A DNA stretch of 64,000 bases from assembly GCF_004210375.1 (NCBI RefSeq), contig NC_134827.1, positions 106,749,285 through 106,813,284 of the forward strand. Reading direction: 5' to 3'. Below, in pieces: positions 23,120-33,188 of the stretch (the stretch's first letter is position 1; the number at the start of each line of letters is the position of its first letter). The position numbers were made by a program, and so were the translations under genes. The notes beneath the pieces are model-generated. The model was given only the letters and a program-made list of their open reading frames with translations, did no database searches and was not told the origin of the DNA. The DNA is from Tachypleus tridentatus (taxonomy: Eukaryota; Arthropoda; Merostomata; Xiphosura; Limulidae).

Positions 23120-24190
23120 GGTCATCCATTAAGTAATGTTCGATTTTATGTCCAGAAAAGAGAAAGGATTTCAAATGCTTTTAATGTTATTTAATCAATA
23201 ATATATGTTCTATTATTATTAATTACTTCCTGCCAACAATTCACAAGCTACTGAACGGCATTTCTATAAAATTCTTAGGGTTTGGAAGAAATTAATGTTG
23301 AGAGAGTAGTTTTGACATCTACGTATATTCCAAGCTTTTTTTCCATAAAGATAGTTATGCAAACTTCAGAATAAATGATAATCATTTGGGGTAAGGTCTG
23401 GAGAATAAGGAGGATGTGGAAGTTTTTGCCAGTCTAGCTCTTCAATCTTTACAGATGTGATCCTTGCTGTATGGGGCCGGGCATTGTCCTGGTCTAACAC
23501 AACACCTTTACGATTGATCAAAGCAGGTATCTTTTCTTTCAGTGCAACATTCAAGTGCTCTAACTGTTGACAATAGAAGTCTGATGTAATCGTTACGTTG
23601 AGTGGCAGTAACTCAAAGTGGATCACACCAACAATATCCCACCAAACTCTTAACAAGACTTTCCTAGGATGGAGGTCCATTTTGGGCTGTGCTTTAGCCA
23701 GTTTACCTGCACTGAGCCATTGTCTCGGCGCTTAAAATTTTTATAAAATATCCATTTTTCATCTCCAGTCACTAACCTGTCCAAAAAAAAGGTGAGTTAC
23801 GTTCACGAGAGTGCAGAGAAGTGTAAATGTCCACTCTTGCTCTAAGGTTGGCTTCTGTCATATCATAGGGGACACATTTTCCAAGTATGACACCTTTCTA
23901 AACTGTTCCAGATGATGGTGAACTGTTGAATGAGTTGAATTAAGCTTCTAGTTCTTCAACTGTTACAGCACAATCTTCATCAAGTACAGTCAGCAGCAAG
24001 TCATCATTAAACAGGATGACTTGAATGTGGTGCATCACTTAAGCTGTAGTCACATTTCAACATTTTCTTTCATTGAGAGGCTCCGCACCATAAACACCTT
24101 GAATGTTTCGTGTAGTTTCTGGTGTACTACTGCCTTTATTAAACTCATAAAGTATTATATACCTAATGTGCTCCTCAGACACATCCATCT
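23120..24190 (-). mobile_element. mariner transposon, inactivated
   Basis: The low end has a mariner-like terminus (AGGTCATCCATTAAGTAATG near 23120). The transposase reads from about 24188 down to 23340 on the minus strand. The opposite terminus is not seen; the sequence passes straight into a 39-bp array, so the 5' end is probably lost. Confidence 0.9.
23340..24188 (-). pseudogene. mariner transposase pseudogene (D34D)
   Basis: It starts MDVSEEHIRYIILYEFNKGS, the usual mariner N-terminus, then several stops follow. The catalytic part at 23680-23366 is open: VWWDIVG (first Asp), LDQDNARPHTA (second) and YSPDLTPNDYHLF (third), with exactly 34 residues between the last two. A TGA at 23368-23366 stands where the family has arginine (CGA decay by CpG mutation), then SLHNYLYGKK continues. 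The element cannot make active enzyme. Confidence 0.92.
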
Positions 24191-24223
24191 TCGTAAGAGT
24201 TTATTTGATTAATGATCAAATAA

Positions 24224-24477
24224 TGCGAAAGAACCCGCATTATTTTAATCTGTGTAACTTGTAACGTAAGAACCCGTATTATTTTAATCTGTGTAACTTG
24301 TAACGTAAGAACCCGTATTATTTTAATCTGTGTAACTTGTAACGTAAGAACCCGTATTATTTTAATCTGTGTAACTAGTAACATAAGAACCCATATTATT
24401 TTAATCTGTGTAACTAGTAACATAAGAACCCATATTATTTTAATCTGTGTAACTAGTAACATAAGAACCCATATTTA
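24224..24477. repeat. 39-bp minisatellite, about 6.5 units
   Basis: Unit: CGTAAGAACCCGTATTATTT then TAATCTGTGTAACTTGTAA. The right-hand units share CTAGTAACATAAGAACCCAT instead, so two subtypes sit in blocks. It lies directly beside the lost end of the mariner. A 95-codon frame through it is a by-product of the period. Confidence 0.95.
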
Positions 24478-24710
24478 TTAACTAATGCTCGTCACGATGG
24501 TTGGTTATATTTTGGCTTCTTCACAGCATCTTATCAAGATGATACACAGTAGTTTGTTTAACCAAGAGTTAGTACTAGTAAGTACACACGAGGGGGTACA
24601 TTAAACACACAAGTATTATATGCACGTATACGTAACAGTTTTATATTGACTTCATTATTGTTTTATAGTACTGATTTTATCGTCTATTAACAGTTAATGT
24701 AGCTGATAGG

Positions 24711-24712
<2 letters not shown>

Positions 24713-24741
<29 letters not shown>
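24713..24741. repeat. (TA)n microsatellite
   Basis: About fourteen TA dinucleotides between AGGATTA and GCTATTGGGGG. Confidence 0.95.
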
Positions 24742-24743
<2 letters not shown>

Positions 24744-24965
24744 CTATTGGGGGCTTCTTCCCCCCACCTTCTGCACTCCACTGTTAAGAAACCCTGCTTA
24801 TAAAAATATCCATTGATAAAATAATAAATCTTAAACACGTCAGTCGGCGGAAGTTGACATTTACTAGCAATACGTATTTGAATATGACGTCACAGTTTTT
24901 AGTGATCCAATACGGATTTCTAGAAATAACAGGGTATTATCAAGCTCACAATGTTTATTTTAATG

Positions 24966-24988
24966 CACTTCGCCCACAACTCATCAGG
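24966..24988 (-). ncRNA. Hammerhead-like core, imperfect
   Basis: Minus strand reads CTGATGA, a GTTGTGGGC stem-loop, then GAAG where the ribozyme needs GAAA. It is probably a decayed relic of a Penelope-type or similar repeat. No closing stems I and III are convincing. Confidence 0.35.
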
Positions 24989-25023
24989 GCTGCTGGGTTC
25001 TATCACATACAATGTTAACTCAC

Positions 25024-25630
25024 CTGAAACGTTGTTTGTATCAGTTGTTTCTAAGACATCAGTGTAGGGCTCTGGAACTGACGAAACGTTTGTATCAGTT
25101 GTTTCTAAGACATCAGTGTAGGGCTCTGGAACTGACGAAACGTTTGTATCAGTTGTTTCTAAGACATCAGTGTAGGGCTCTGGAACTGACGAAACGTTTG
25201 TATCAGTTGTTTCTAAGACATCAGTGTAGGGCTCTGGAACTGACGAAACGTTTGTATCAGTTGTTTCTAAGACATCAGTGTAGGGCTCTGGAACTGACGA
25301 AACGTTTGTATCAGTTGTTTCTAAGACATCAGTGTAGGGTTCTGGAACTGACGAAACGTTTGTATCAGTTGTTTCTAAGACATCAGGGCAGGGCTCTGGA
25401 ACTGACGAAACGTTTGTATCAGTTGTTTCTAAGACATCAGTGTAGGGTTCTGGAACTGACGAAACGTTTGTATCAGTTGTTTCTAAGACATCAGGGCAGG
25501 GCTCTGGAACTGACGAAACGTTTGTATCAGTTGTTTCTAAGACATCAGTGTAGGGCTCTGGAACTGACGAAACGTTTGTATCAGTTGTTTCTAAGACATC
25601 AGTGTAGGGCTCTGGAACTGACGAAACGTG
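25024..25630. repeat. 54-bp minisatellite, about 11 units
   Basis: Unit: GAAACGTTTGTATCAGTTGT, TTCTAAGACATCAGTGTAGG, GCTCTGGAACTGAC. Very uniform; variants are GGGCAGGG and GGGTTCTGG, which alternate in neighbouring units. A 209-codon plus-strand frame spans it only because 54 divides by three. Confidence 0.97.
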
Positions 25631-26050
25631 ACGTTTGGTAGAAATTTACATAAAACTCCATCACAGCAAGAACGGTGTGGTTTGTATTATTTCTAGCCTT
25701 GTTTTTATGTGTTCTCACGCACTAATATCGTGGACTGAAATGTGGTAACACTGATGTAGGCCTCACCTGGCTGGTTTTTGACCGGCCTGGCCAGATTTTA
25801 TTCATGGATTTGCTTTGCCTGTTGCCAGGAAAAAAAAACAAAAAACGTTTTGTATGTGTGTTTAAAGATGTCATTGTTGTCACATTACAATGGGATATCT
25901 AATGATATACGTTTCTTTGTACAGCTAAAGGACATTGTTGCATTGATGCGATAACAGACCAACTTGTTGGAAATTCAACATCTATCTTTTGTCCGCCATT
26001 TGTGTGAGTTTGAAAACGTGCTTCTAAGTGTCTGTTGTAGTACATTAGTG
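25631..26050. other. Intergenic, nothing recognised
   Basis: A short spacer without a recognisable element. Part of it (25760-25790) reads GGCTGGTTTTTGACCGGCCTG, a small imperfect palindrome. Confidence 0.4.
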
Positions 26051-26294
26051 TAGCGTAATCTGAGGGTCGTGGGTTCGAATCCTCGTCATACCAAACATGC
26101 TCACCCTTTCAGCCGTGGGGGCTTTATATTGTGATGGTCAATTCCACTATTCGTTGGTAAAAGAGTAGCCCAAGAGTTGGCGGTGGGTGGTGATGGCTAC
26201 CTGCCTTCCCTGTAAGTCTTACACTGCTAAATTAGGGACGGCTTGCGCAGATAGATAGTCTTTGTGCAGCTTTACGCGAAATTCAAAACAAACC
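26051..26294 (+). mobile_element. SINE family A, 5' truncated
   Basis: Begins at GTAGCGTAATCTGAGGGTCG, so the A box is missing. The B box (GGGTTCGAATCC) and the rest are well preserved, down to GCGAAATTCAAAACAAACC. Confidence 0.9.
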
Positions 26295-26674
26295 TGATTT
26301 AGGCCTGTGGTTCACTGTTTGAAGCGTCTGTGGAGATGTTTATTAAATTGTCTTGTCAGTTAGGTGTTTCTCTCTTTCTCAATTTTTTTTTTTTTTTTTT
26401 TTAGAATTCAAAACAAGTAATCCTTATAAACGTAAACACTTGAAACTGTTCTATGAATCTGTGGACAAATAAGACATTAGTTAATAAATCACATTGTAAT
26501 GTTCCGAAACGTAAGGACTTGAAGCAGATCGTGAGCGTTTCTTGACACTGCACGAGCTGTGAGGACTAGAAATGATTTTGAATAGTAAATAGATACCTAC
26601 CACCAGAAACTACAAACTGGATTGTCCTTTTCTAGGCCTAGATTCGAGTTTTGAGCAAGCTTAAGTTTAAGTGT

Positions 26675-26703
26675 GCCTTAACCACCTGGTCACGCCGGGC
26701 CAT
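26675..26703 (-). mobile_element. SINE family A head scrap
   Basis: GTGCCTTAACCACCTGGTCA then CGCCGGGCC is only the first 30 bases of the tRNA-like head in reverse. Confidence 0.7.
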
Positions 26704-26762
26704 GACAAGAATTAAACTTCACGAATTTAATCTATTTCACATCATGACGTTTGTTTTCACGC

Positions 26763-26880
26763 CGTTTGGGTAGGACAGTGGTAAGTCTGCGGACTTATTA
26801 AATTAAAATCCGGGTTCAATTCCCCGAGATTCACACAGCAGATAGGCCAAGTGTGGCTATGCTACGAAACAAACAAACCA
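26763..26880 (+). mobile_element. Short SINE family B
   Basis: GTAGGACAGTGGTAAGTCTG, AAAATCCGGGTTCAATTCCC and a tail with GCAGATAGGCC, GTGTGGCTATGCTACG, AAACAAACAAACC. A clear B-type layout, with an A-type poly tail. Confidence 0.75.
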
Positions 26881-27344
26881 AAACCGCCACGTTTCAACAC
26901 CAAAATTTGTTTATCTCGGAACATTTGCCCACGTTAATAGCTAATAAGCGTAAAACAGTAGAACCACACGCAGATAAAACGTATTCGGGTCACGTGGAAG
27001 CTAAATTAGCCACGGTAACTGTTCTACGAAACCCAGAAAGTCAGTTCTTTCTGTGATTTGCATTTTTGTTTTTACTGTGAGAACTGGGTTAGCATCTGAC
27101 CACCAGATCTGAGGAACGCACGTATGAAGAGATTGGTCTACTTTTTTGAAATCGCGCTTTTGTTAGACAGCAATGGGTGTAAATAATTTACTATTTCACC
27201 GAAAAATAAACAAAACCAGTTTTTGTTACTGGTGAATGAAAGACATAAATAATATTGTTGATAAGCTGTCGTCTTTGGCCTTTAATTATTCATGCCATAT
27301 ACTTCCTTTTAGGGTTAGCAACCTTTCATGTTTTTCTCCTTGCA

Positions 27345-27626
27345 GGCCCCGGCATGGCCAGGTGGTTAAGACACTCGACTTGTAATCTGAGGGTCCCGGG
27401 TTCGAATCTCCGTCACACCAAACATGCTCGCTCTTTGAGCCGTGTGGGCGTTATAACGTTACAATCAATCCCACTGTTCGTTGGTAAAAGAGTAGCCCAA
27501 GAGTTGGCGGTGGATGGTGATGACTAGCTGCCTTCCCTCTAGTCTTACACTGCTAAATTAGGGACGGCTAGTGTAGTTAGCCCTCGAGAAGCGTTGCGCG
27601 AAATTTAAAACAAAACAAACAAACCA
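27345..27626 (+). mobile_element. SINE family A, full length and well preserved
   Basis: Starts GGCCCCGGCATGGCCAGGTG. B box GGGTTCGAATCTCC is intact, the body complete, and the tail ends AAACAAAACAAACAAACC. One of the best candidates for a recent insertion. Confidence 0.93.
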
Positions 27627-27646
27627 GTTCTCTTTGTAAGGTTAAA

Positions 27647-27920
27647 CGTGTTATAGTTGTTAGCGTATCAGGCTATGGATTATAAGGTCCAAAGTTCGAT
27701 CCTCGACAAAACTAAACACATTTTGCTCTTTCACTGAAAACGTTGGAACTGTGCTAGTCAACCCCATTAGTTGGTTAAAAGTTATTGTCTAGGTTGCATA
27801 TTGGAAGGTCCAAGGTTTAATCTGCACGTGCGATAAGCACGCGCTGTGCTTTTAACTGTGGGTGTGTTAGAACTGTAACTGTCATACCCATTGTTTGGTT
27901 AAGAATAGCCAGTTCTAATA
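27647..27920 (+). mobile_element. Two SINE family C heads in tandem
   Basis: GGTCCAAAGTTCGATCCTCG at 27688 and GGTCCAAGGTTTAATCTGC at 27810 are two B-box-like heads. Each is followed by the AACTGT..GTCA.CCCATT body start. The second stops before the tail. Confidence 0.6.
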
Positions 27921-28499
27921 ATAAGGACCTAAATGTGAAAGTAAAAGAGAATGAACCGCAATATATTAACTACACTGTGTCTCCCATAACCAATTACCAC
28001 GAGACTTTGCACCCAATACTATGACCCACCAGGTCGGCTGAATATTCTCTGCAGTTACGAAACCGCCAGAAAATAATAAAGAATAGAATGACAGTAGAAT
28101 TCGAGGATTGTGGTGTTTTGATTTATATGTATAGTCTTGATCAAAACATCTGCAAACTGTTCTCTGTTGATGTCAGCAGCTACATGCATGTAGCAAAGAT
28201 ATTGAGTAAAAGCCTGAGAATGACAGAGAAGCTAGCGTATCATGTGACAAACACGTGCAAGTTGTTATTCAGGTCTGCATAAGCTATTTTGAGTATTTGC
28301 TCGTCAAAAGACACATGCACACCTGTTTTGTATAACAATCGTCCTTTTGGTATAATCTGTATCAAAACACATGAATGCTTTTTTCGAACAGTTCTATACT
28401 CGTTGGTGTAGATTTATGTCTCGTCACGTGCCGAAAGTTATAGGGTGTCGAATTGTTCTACTTTCCATACATTATATAAAGAAAACTGTCATTGCCAGA
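27921..28499. other. Intergenic, nothing recognised
   Basis: No recognisable coding segment or element. A 64-codon frame at 28088 has no family resemblance. Confidence 0.45.
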
Positions 28500-28775
28500 A
28501 TAGTAGGGTAGCCCCCAGTGTACTGTATCCAGAATCCTAAAAGGTCACCGATCGACTGGAAACATTGTTCCTGAAATGTCTACTGGTAGACGAAAAACTA
28601 CTGTTTGTGATGACCTTGTTTTGATTAGGTTAAAATATCGAGGTCGAAAGAAATCTTGCAACATCTCACGACATGAATGGCACGGGCACATTCATTCCAG
28701 AGTACACAGAAGAACAGTGACCAGGAGACTGACCAAACAATGTTACTTTGGAAGAGAGCTGTCTTCAAACTAATA
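28500..28775 (+). pseudogene. Tc1-like transposase N-terminal fragment
   Basis: TGRRKTT, a DDLVLIRLK segment, EWHGHIHSRVHRRTVTRRLT and YFGR match the order of the second helix-turn-helix and linker of Tc1 transposases (GRPxKTT ... VxxxTVRRRL). The catalytic DDE part is absent; the 27-bp array begins 80 bases further on. Family assignment is by motif recall. Confidence 0.55.
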
Positions 28776-28856
28776 ATACTTAGTTACTTTGACAAAACAG
28801 GATATTAACTTACAATTAGGACACTGGAGACATATGCTAGAACAAAGTTTGGTAAA

Positions 28857-31800
28857 TAGTGAGAATCATGTATTGGTTACAGGTAGTGTGAATCATGTAT
28901 TCGTTACAGGTAGTGTGTATCGTGTATTGGTTACATGTAGTGTGAATCATGTATTGGCTACAGGTAGTGTGAATAATGTATTGGTTACAGGTAGTGTGAA
29001 TCATGTATTGGTTACAGGTAGGGTGTATCGTGTATTGGTTACAGGTAGTGTGAATCGTGTATTGGTTACACGTAGTGTGAATCGTGTATTGGTTACAGGT
29101 AGTGTGAATCATGTATTGGTTACAGGTAGTGTGAATCATGTACTGATACAGGTAGTGTGAATCATGTATTGGTTACATGTAGTGTGAATCATGTATTGGT
29201 TACAGGTAGTGTGTATCGTGTATTGGTTACATGTAGTGTGTATCGTGTATTGGTTACATGTAGTGTGAATCGTGTATTGGTTACAGGTAGTGTGAATCAT
29301 GTATTGGTTATAGGTAGTGTGAATCATGTATTGGTTACAGGTAGTGTGAATCATGTATTGGTTACAGGTAGTGTGAATCGTGTATTGGTTACAGGTAGTG
29401 TGAATCGTGTATTGGTTACATGTAGTATGAATCATGTTTTGGTTACAGGTAGTGTGAATCGTGTATTGGTTACATGTAGTGTGAATCATGTATTGGTTAC
29501 AGGTAGTGTGAATCATGTATTGGTTACAGGTAGTGTGTATCGTGTATTGGTTACAGGTAGTGTGAATCATGTATTGGTTACAGGTAGTGTGAATCATGTA
29601 TTGGTTACAGGTAGTGTGAATCATGTATTGGTTACATGTAGTGTGTATCATGTATTGGTTACATGTAGTGTGAATCGTGTATTGGTTACATGTAGTGTGA
29701 ATCATGTATTGGTTACAGGTAGTGTGAATCATGTATTGGTTACAGGTAGGGTGTATCGTGTATTGGTTACAGGAAGTGTGTATCATGTATTGGTTACAGG
29801 TAGTGTGTATCATGTATTGGTTACAGGTAGTGTGAATCATGTATTGGTTACAGGTAGTGTAAATCGTGTATTGGTTACATGTAGTGTGAATCATGTATTG
29901 GTTACAGGTAGTGTGAATCTTGTATTGGTTACATGTAGTGTGAATCATGTATTGGTCACAGGTAGTGTGAATCATGTATTGGTTACAGGTAGTGTGTATC
30001 ATGTATTGGTTACAGGTAGTGTGAATCATGTATTGGTTACATGTAGTGTGAATCATGTATTGGTTACAGGTAGTGTGAATCGTGTATTGGTTACAGGTAG
30101 TGTGAATCATGTATTGGTTACATGTAGTGTGAATCATGTATTGGTTACAGGTAGTGTGAATCGTGTATTGGTTACAGGAAGTGTGAATCATCTATTGGTT
30201 ACAGGTAGTGTGTATCATGTATTATTTACAGGTAGTGTGAATCATGTTTTGGTTACAGGTAGTGTGAATCGTGTATTGGTTACATGTAGTGTGAATCATG
30301 TATTGGTTACAGGTAGTGTGAATCGTGTATTGGTTTCAGGTAGTGTGAATCGTGTATTGGTTACAGGTAGTGTGTATCGTGTATTGGTTACAGGTAGTGT
30401 GAATCATGTATTGGTTACAGGTAGTGTGAATCATGTATTGGTTACAGGTAGTGTGTATCGTCTATTGGTTACATGTAGTGTGTATCATGTATTGGTTACA
30501 GGTAGTGTGAATCGTGTATTGGTTACATGTAGTGTGAATCATGTATTGGTTACAGGTAGTGTGAATCATGTATTGGTTACAGGTAGTGTGAATCATGTAT
30601 TGGTTACAGGTAGTGTGAATCGTGTATTGGTTACATGTAGTGTGAATCATGTATTGGTTACAGGTAGTGTGAATCATGTATTGGTTACAGGTAGTGTAAA
30701 TCATATATTGGTTACAGGTAGTGTGAATCATGTATTGGTTACAGGTAGTGTGTATCGTGTATTGGTTACATGTAGTGTATCATGTATTGGTTACAGGTAG
30801 TGTGAATCATGTATTGGTTACAGGTAGTGTGTATCGTGTATTGGTTACATGTAGTGTGTATCATGTATTGGTTACATGTAGTGTGTATCGTGTATTGGTT
30901 ACAGGTAGTGTGAATCGTGTATTGGTTACAGGTAGTGTGAATCATGTATTGGTTACAGGTAGTGTGAATCATGTATTGGTTACAGGTAGTGTGAATCGTG
31001 TATTGGTTACAGGTAGTGTGTATCATGTATTGGTTACAGGAAGTGTGTATCATGTATTGGTTACATGTAGTGTGTATCGTGTATTGGTTACATGTAGTGT
31101 GAATCATGTATTGGTTACAGGTAAGTATTGTATCGTGTATTGGTTACATGTAATTGTGTATCATGTATTGGTTACAGGTAGTGTGTATCGTGTATTGGTT
31201 ACATGTAGTGTGAATCATGTATTGGTTGCAGGTAGTGTGAATCATGTATTGGTTACAGGTAGTGTGTATCGTGTATTGGTTACAGGTAGTGTGTATCGTG
31301 TATTGGTTACATGTAGTGTGTATCATGTATTGGTTACAGGTAGTGTGTATCGTGTATTGGTTACATGTAGTGTGAATCATGTATTGGTTACAGGTAGTGT
31401 GAATCATGTATTGGTTACAGGTAGTGTGTATCGTGTATTGGTTACATGTAGTGTGTATCATGTATTGGTTACAGGTAGTGTGTATCGTGTATTGGTTACA
31501 TGTAGTGTGAATCATGTATTGGTTACAGGTAGTGTGAATCATGTATTGGTTACAGGTAGTGTGAATCGTGTATTGGTTACATGTAGTGTGTATCGTGTAT
31601 TGGTTACAGGTAGTGTGAATCGTGTATTGGTTACAGGTAGTGTGAATCATGTATTGGTTACAGGTAGGGTGTATCGTGTATTGGTTACAGGAAGTGTGTA
31701 TCATGTATTGGACAGGTAGTGTGTATCGTGTATTGGTTACATGTAGTGTGTATCATGTATTGGACAGGTAGTGTGTATCGTGTATTGGTTACATGTAGTG

Positions 31801-32828
31801 TGTATCGTGTATTGGTTACATGTAGTGTGTATCATGTATTGGTTACAGGTAGTGTGTATCATGTATTGGTTACAGGTAGTGTGTATCGTGTATAGGTTAC
31901 ATGTAGTGTGAATCATGTATTGGTTACAGGTAGTGTGAATCATGTACTGGTTACAGGTAGTGTGAATCATGTATTGGTTACAGGTAGTGTGTATCGTGTA
32001 TTGGTTACAGGTAGTGTGAATCATGTATTGGTTACAGGTAGGGTGTATCGTGTATTGGTTACAGGAAGTGTGTATCATGTATTGGTTACAGGTAGTGTGT
32101 ATCATGTATTGGTTACAGGTAGTGTGAATCGTGTATTGGTTACAGGTAGTGTGAATCGTGTATTGGTTACAGGTAGTGTGTATCGTGTATTGGTTACATG
32201 TAGTGTGAATCGTGTATTGGTTACAGGTAGTGTGAATCGTGTATTGGTTACAGGTAGTGTGTATCGTGTATTGGTTACAGGTAGTGTGCGTCATGTATTG
32301 GTTACAGGTAGTGTGAATCATGTATTGGTTACAGGTAGTGTGTATCGTGTATTGGTTACATGTAGTGTGAATCATGTATTGGTTACATGTAGTGTGAATC
32401 ATGTATTGGTTACAGGTAGTGTGTATCGTGTATTGGTTACAGGTAGTGTGTATCGTGTATTGGTTACAGGTAGTGTGTATCGTGTATTGGTTACAGGTAG
32501 TGTGTATCGTGTATTGGTTACAGGTAGTGGGTATCGTGTATTGGTTACAGGTAGTGTGCGTCATGTATTGGTTACAGGTAGTGTGAATCATGTATTGGTT
32601 ACAGGTAGTGTGTATCGTGTATTGGTTACAGATAGTGTGTATCGTGTATTGGTTACACGTAGTGTGAATCATGTATTGGTTACAGGTAGTGTGTATCGTG
32701 TATAGGTTACATGTAGTGTGAATCGTGTATTGGTTACATGTAGTGTGAATCGTGTATTGGTTACATGTAGTGTGAATCGTGTATTGGTTACAGGTCGTGT
32801 GTATCGTGTATTGGTTACAGGAAGTGTA
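28857..32828. repeat. 27-bp minisatellite, about 147 units
   Basis: Unit: GTAGTGTGAATCATGTATTG then GTTACAG. Three positions switch repeatedly (AAT/TAT, CAT/CGT, ACAGG/ACATG). Rare variants such as GGGTGTATCGTG and ACAGGAAGTG recur in the same local order (near 29750, 31660 and 32035), so blocks have been copied. A few units are out of phase (29148, 31120, 31710). Long frames on both strands follow from the nine-codon unit. Confidence 0.98.
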
Positions 32829-33188
32829 AACTATGTGATAGTTTTATTACTTACAGCTAGCTCATGTTGTGGCTTTGTTTGAATCAGTGTTTACTTAATT
32901 CTTGGACTTTCGATACGAGTAGACATTTTTGTAAAACTAAACAAAAAAAAAACATACACGCAGAAATAAATAAATATATTGATTTCAAACCCTCAGAACC
33001 GTAAGTACATCAAGAACTTTAGAATATTTTAATTGTTAATGGTCATGAACCCTAATACCTCGTGCAGGTGACTGACCAGTGTTAGTAACAATTACACAGT
33101 GACCTCTTTCAGTTGGAACTAAGTTGTCCAGGTGATCTGTGTAACATGATCTGTGTAACACTTGTATTGTTTCATGTGCATCAAACAA
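32829..33188. other. Spacer between two minisatellites
   Basis: 360 bases of AT-rich DNA with no recognised element. It begins right after the last degenerate 27-bp unit. Confidence 0.45.

Noticed and set aside
24175..24462. 95-codon frame (LLVTQIKII units) on the minus strand
   Set aside because: It is the 39-bp minisatellite; the period divides by three.
25012..25641. 209-codon repeat protein (KRLYQLFLRHQ units)
   Set aside because: A product of the 54-bp array, with a 3-divisible period. Almost nothing exists outside the array.
29157..30800. 547-codon open frame on the plus strand (VLVTGSVNH repeats)
   Set aside because: It is the 27-bp minisatellite read in a frame without stops. The opposite strand is equally open (MIHTTCNQY), and frames break where a unit has an indel. 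No start context or non-repeat part.
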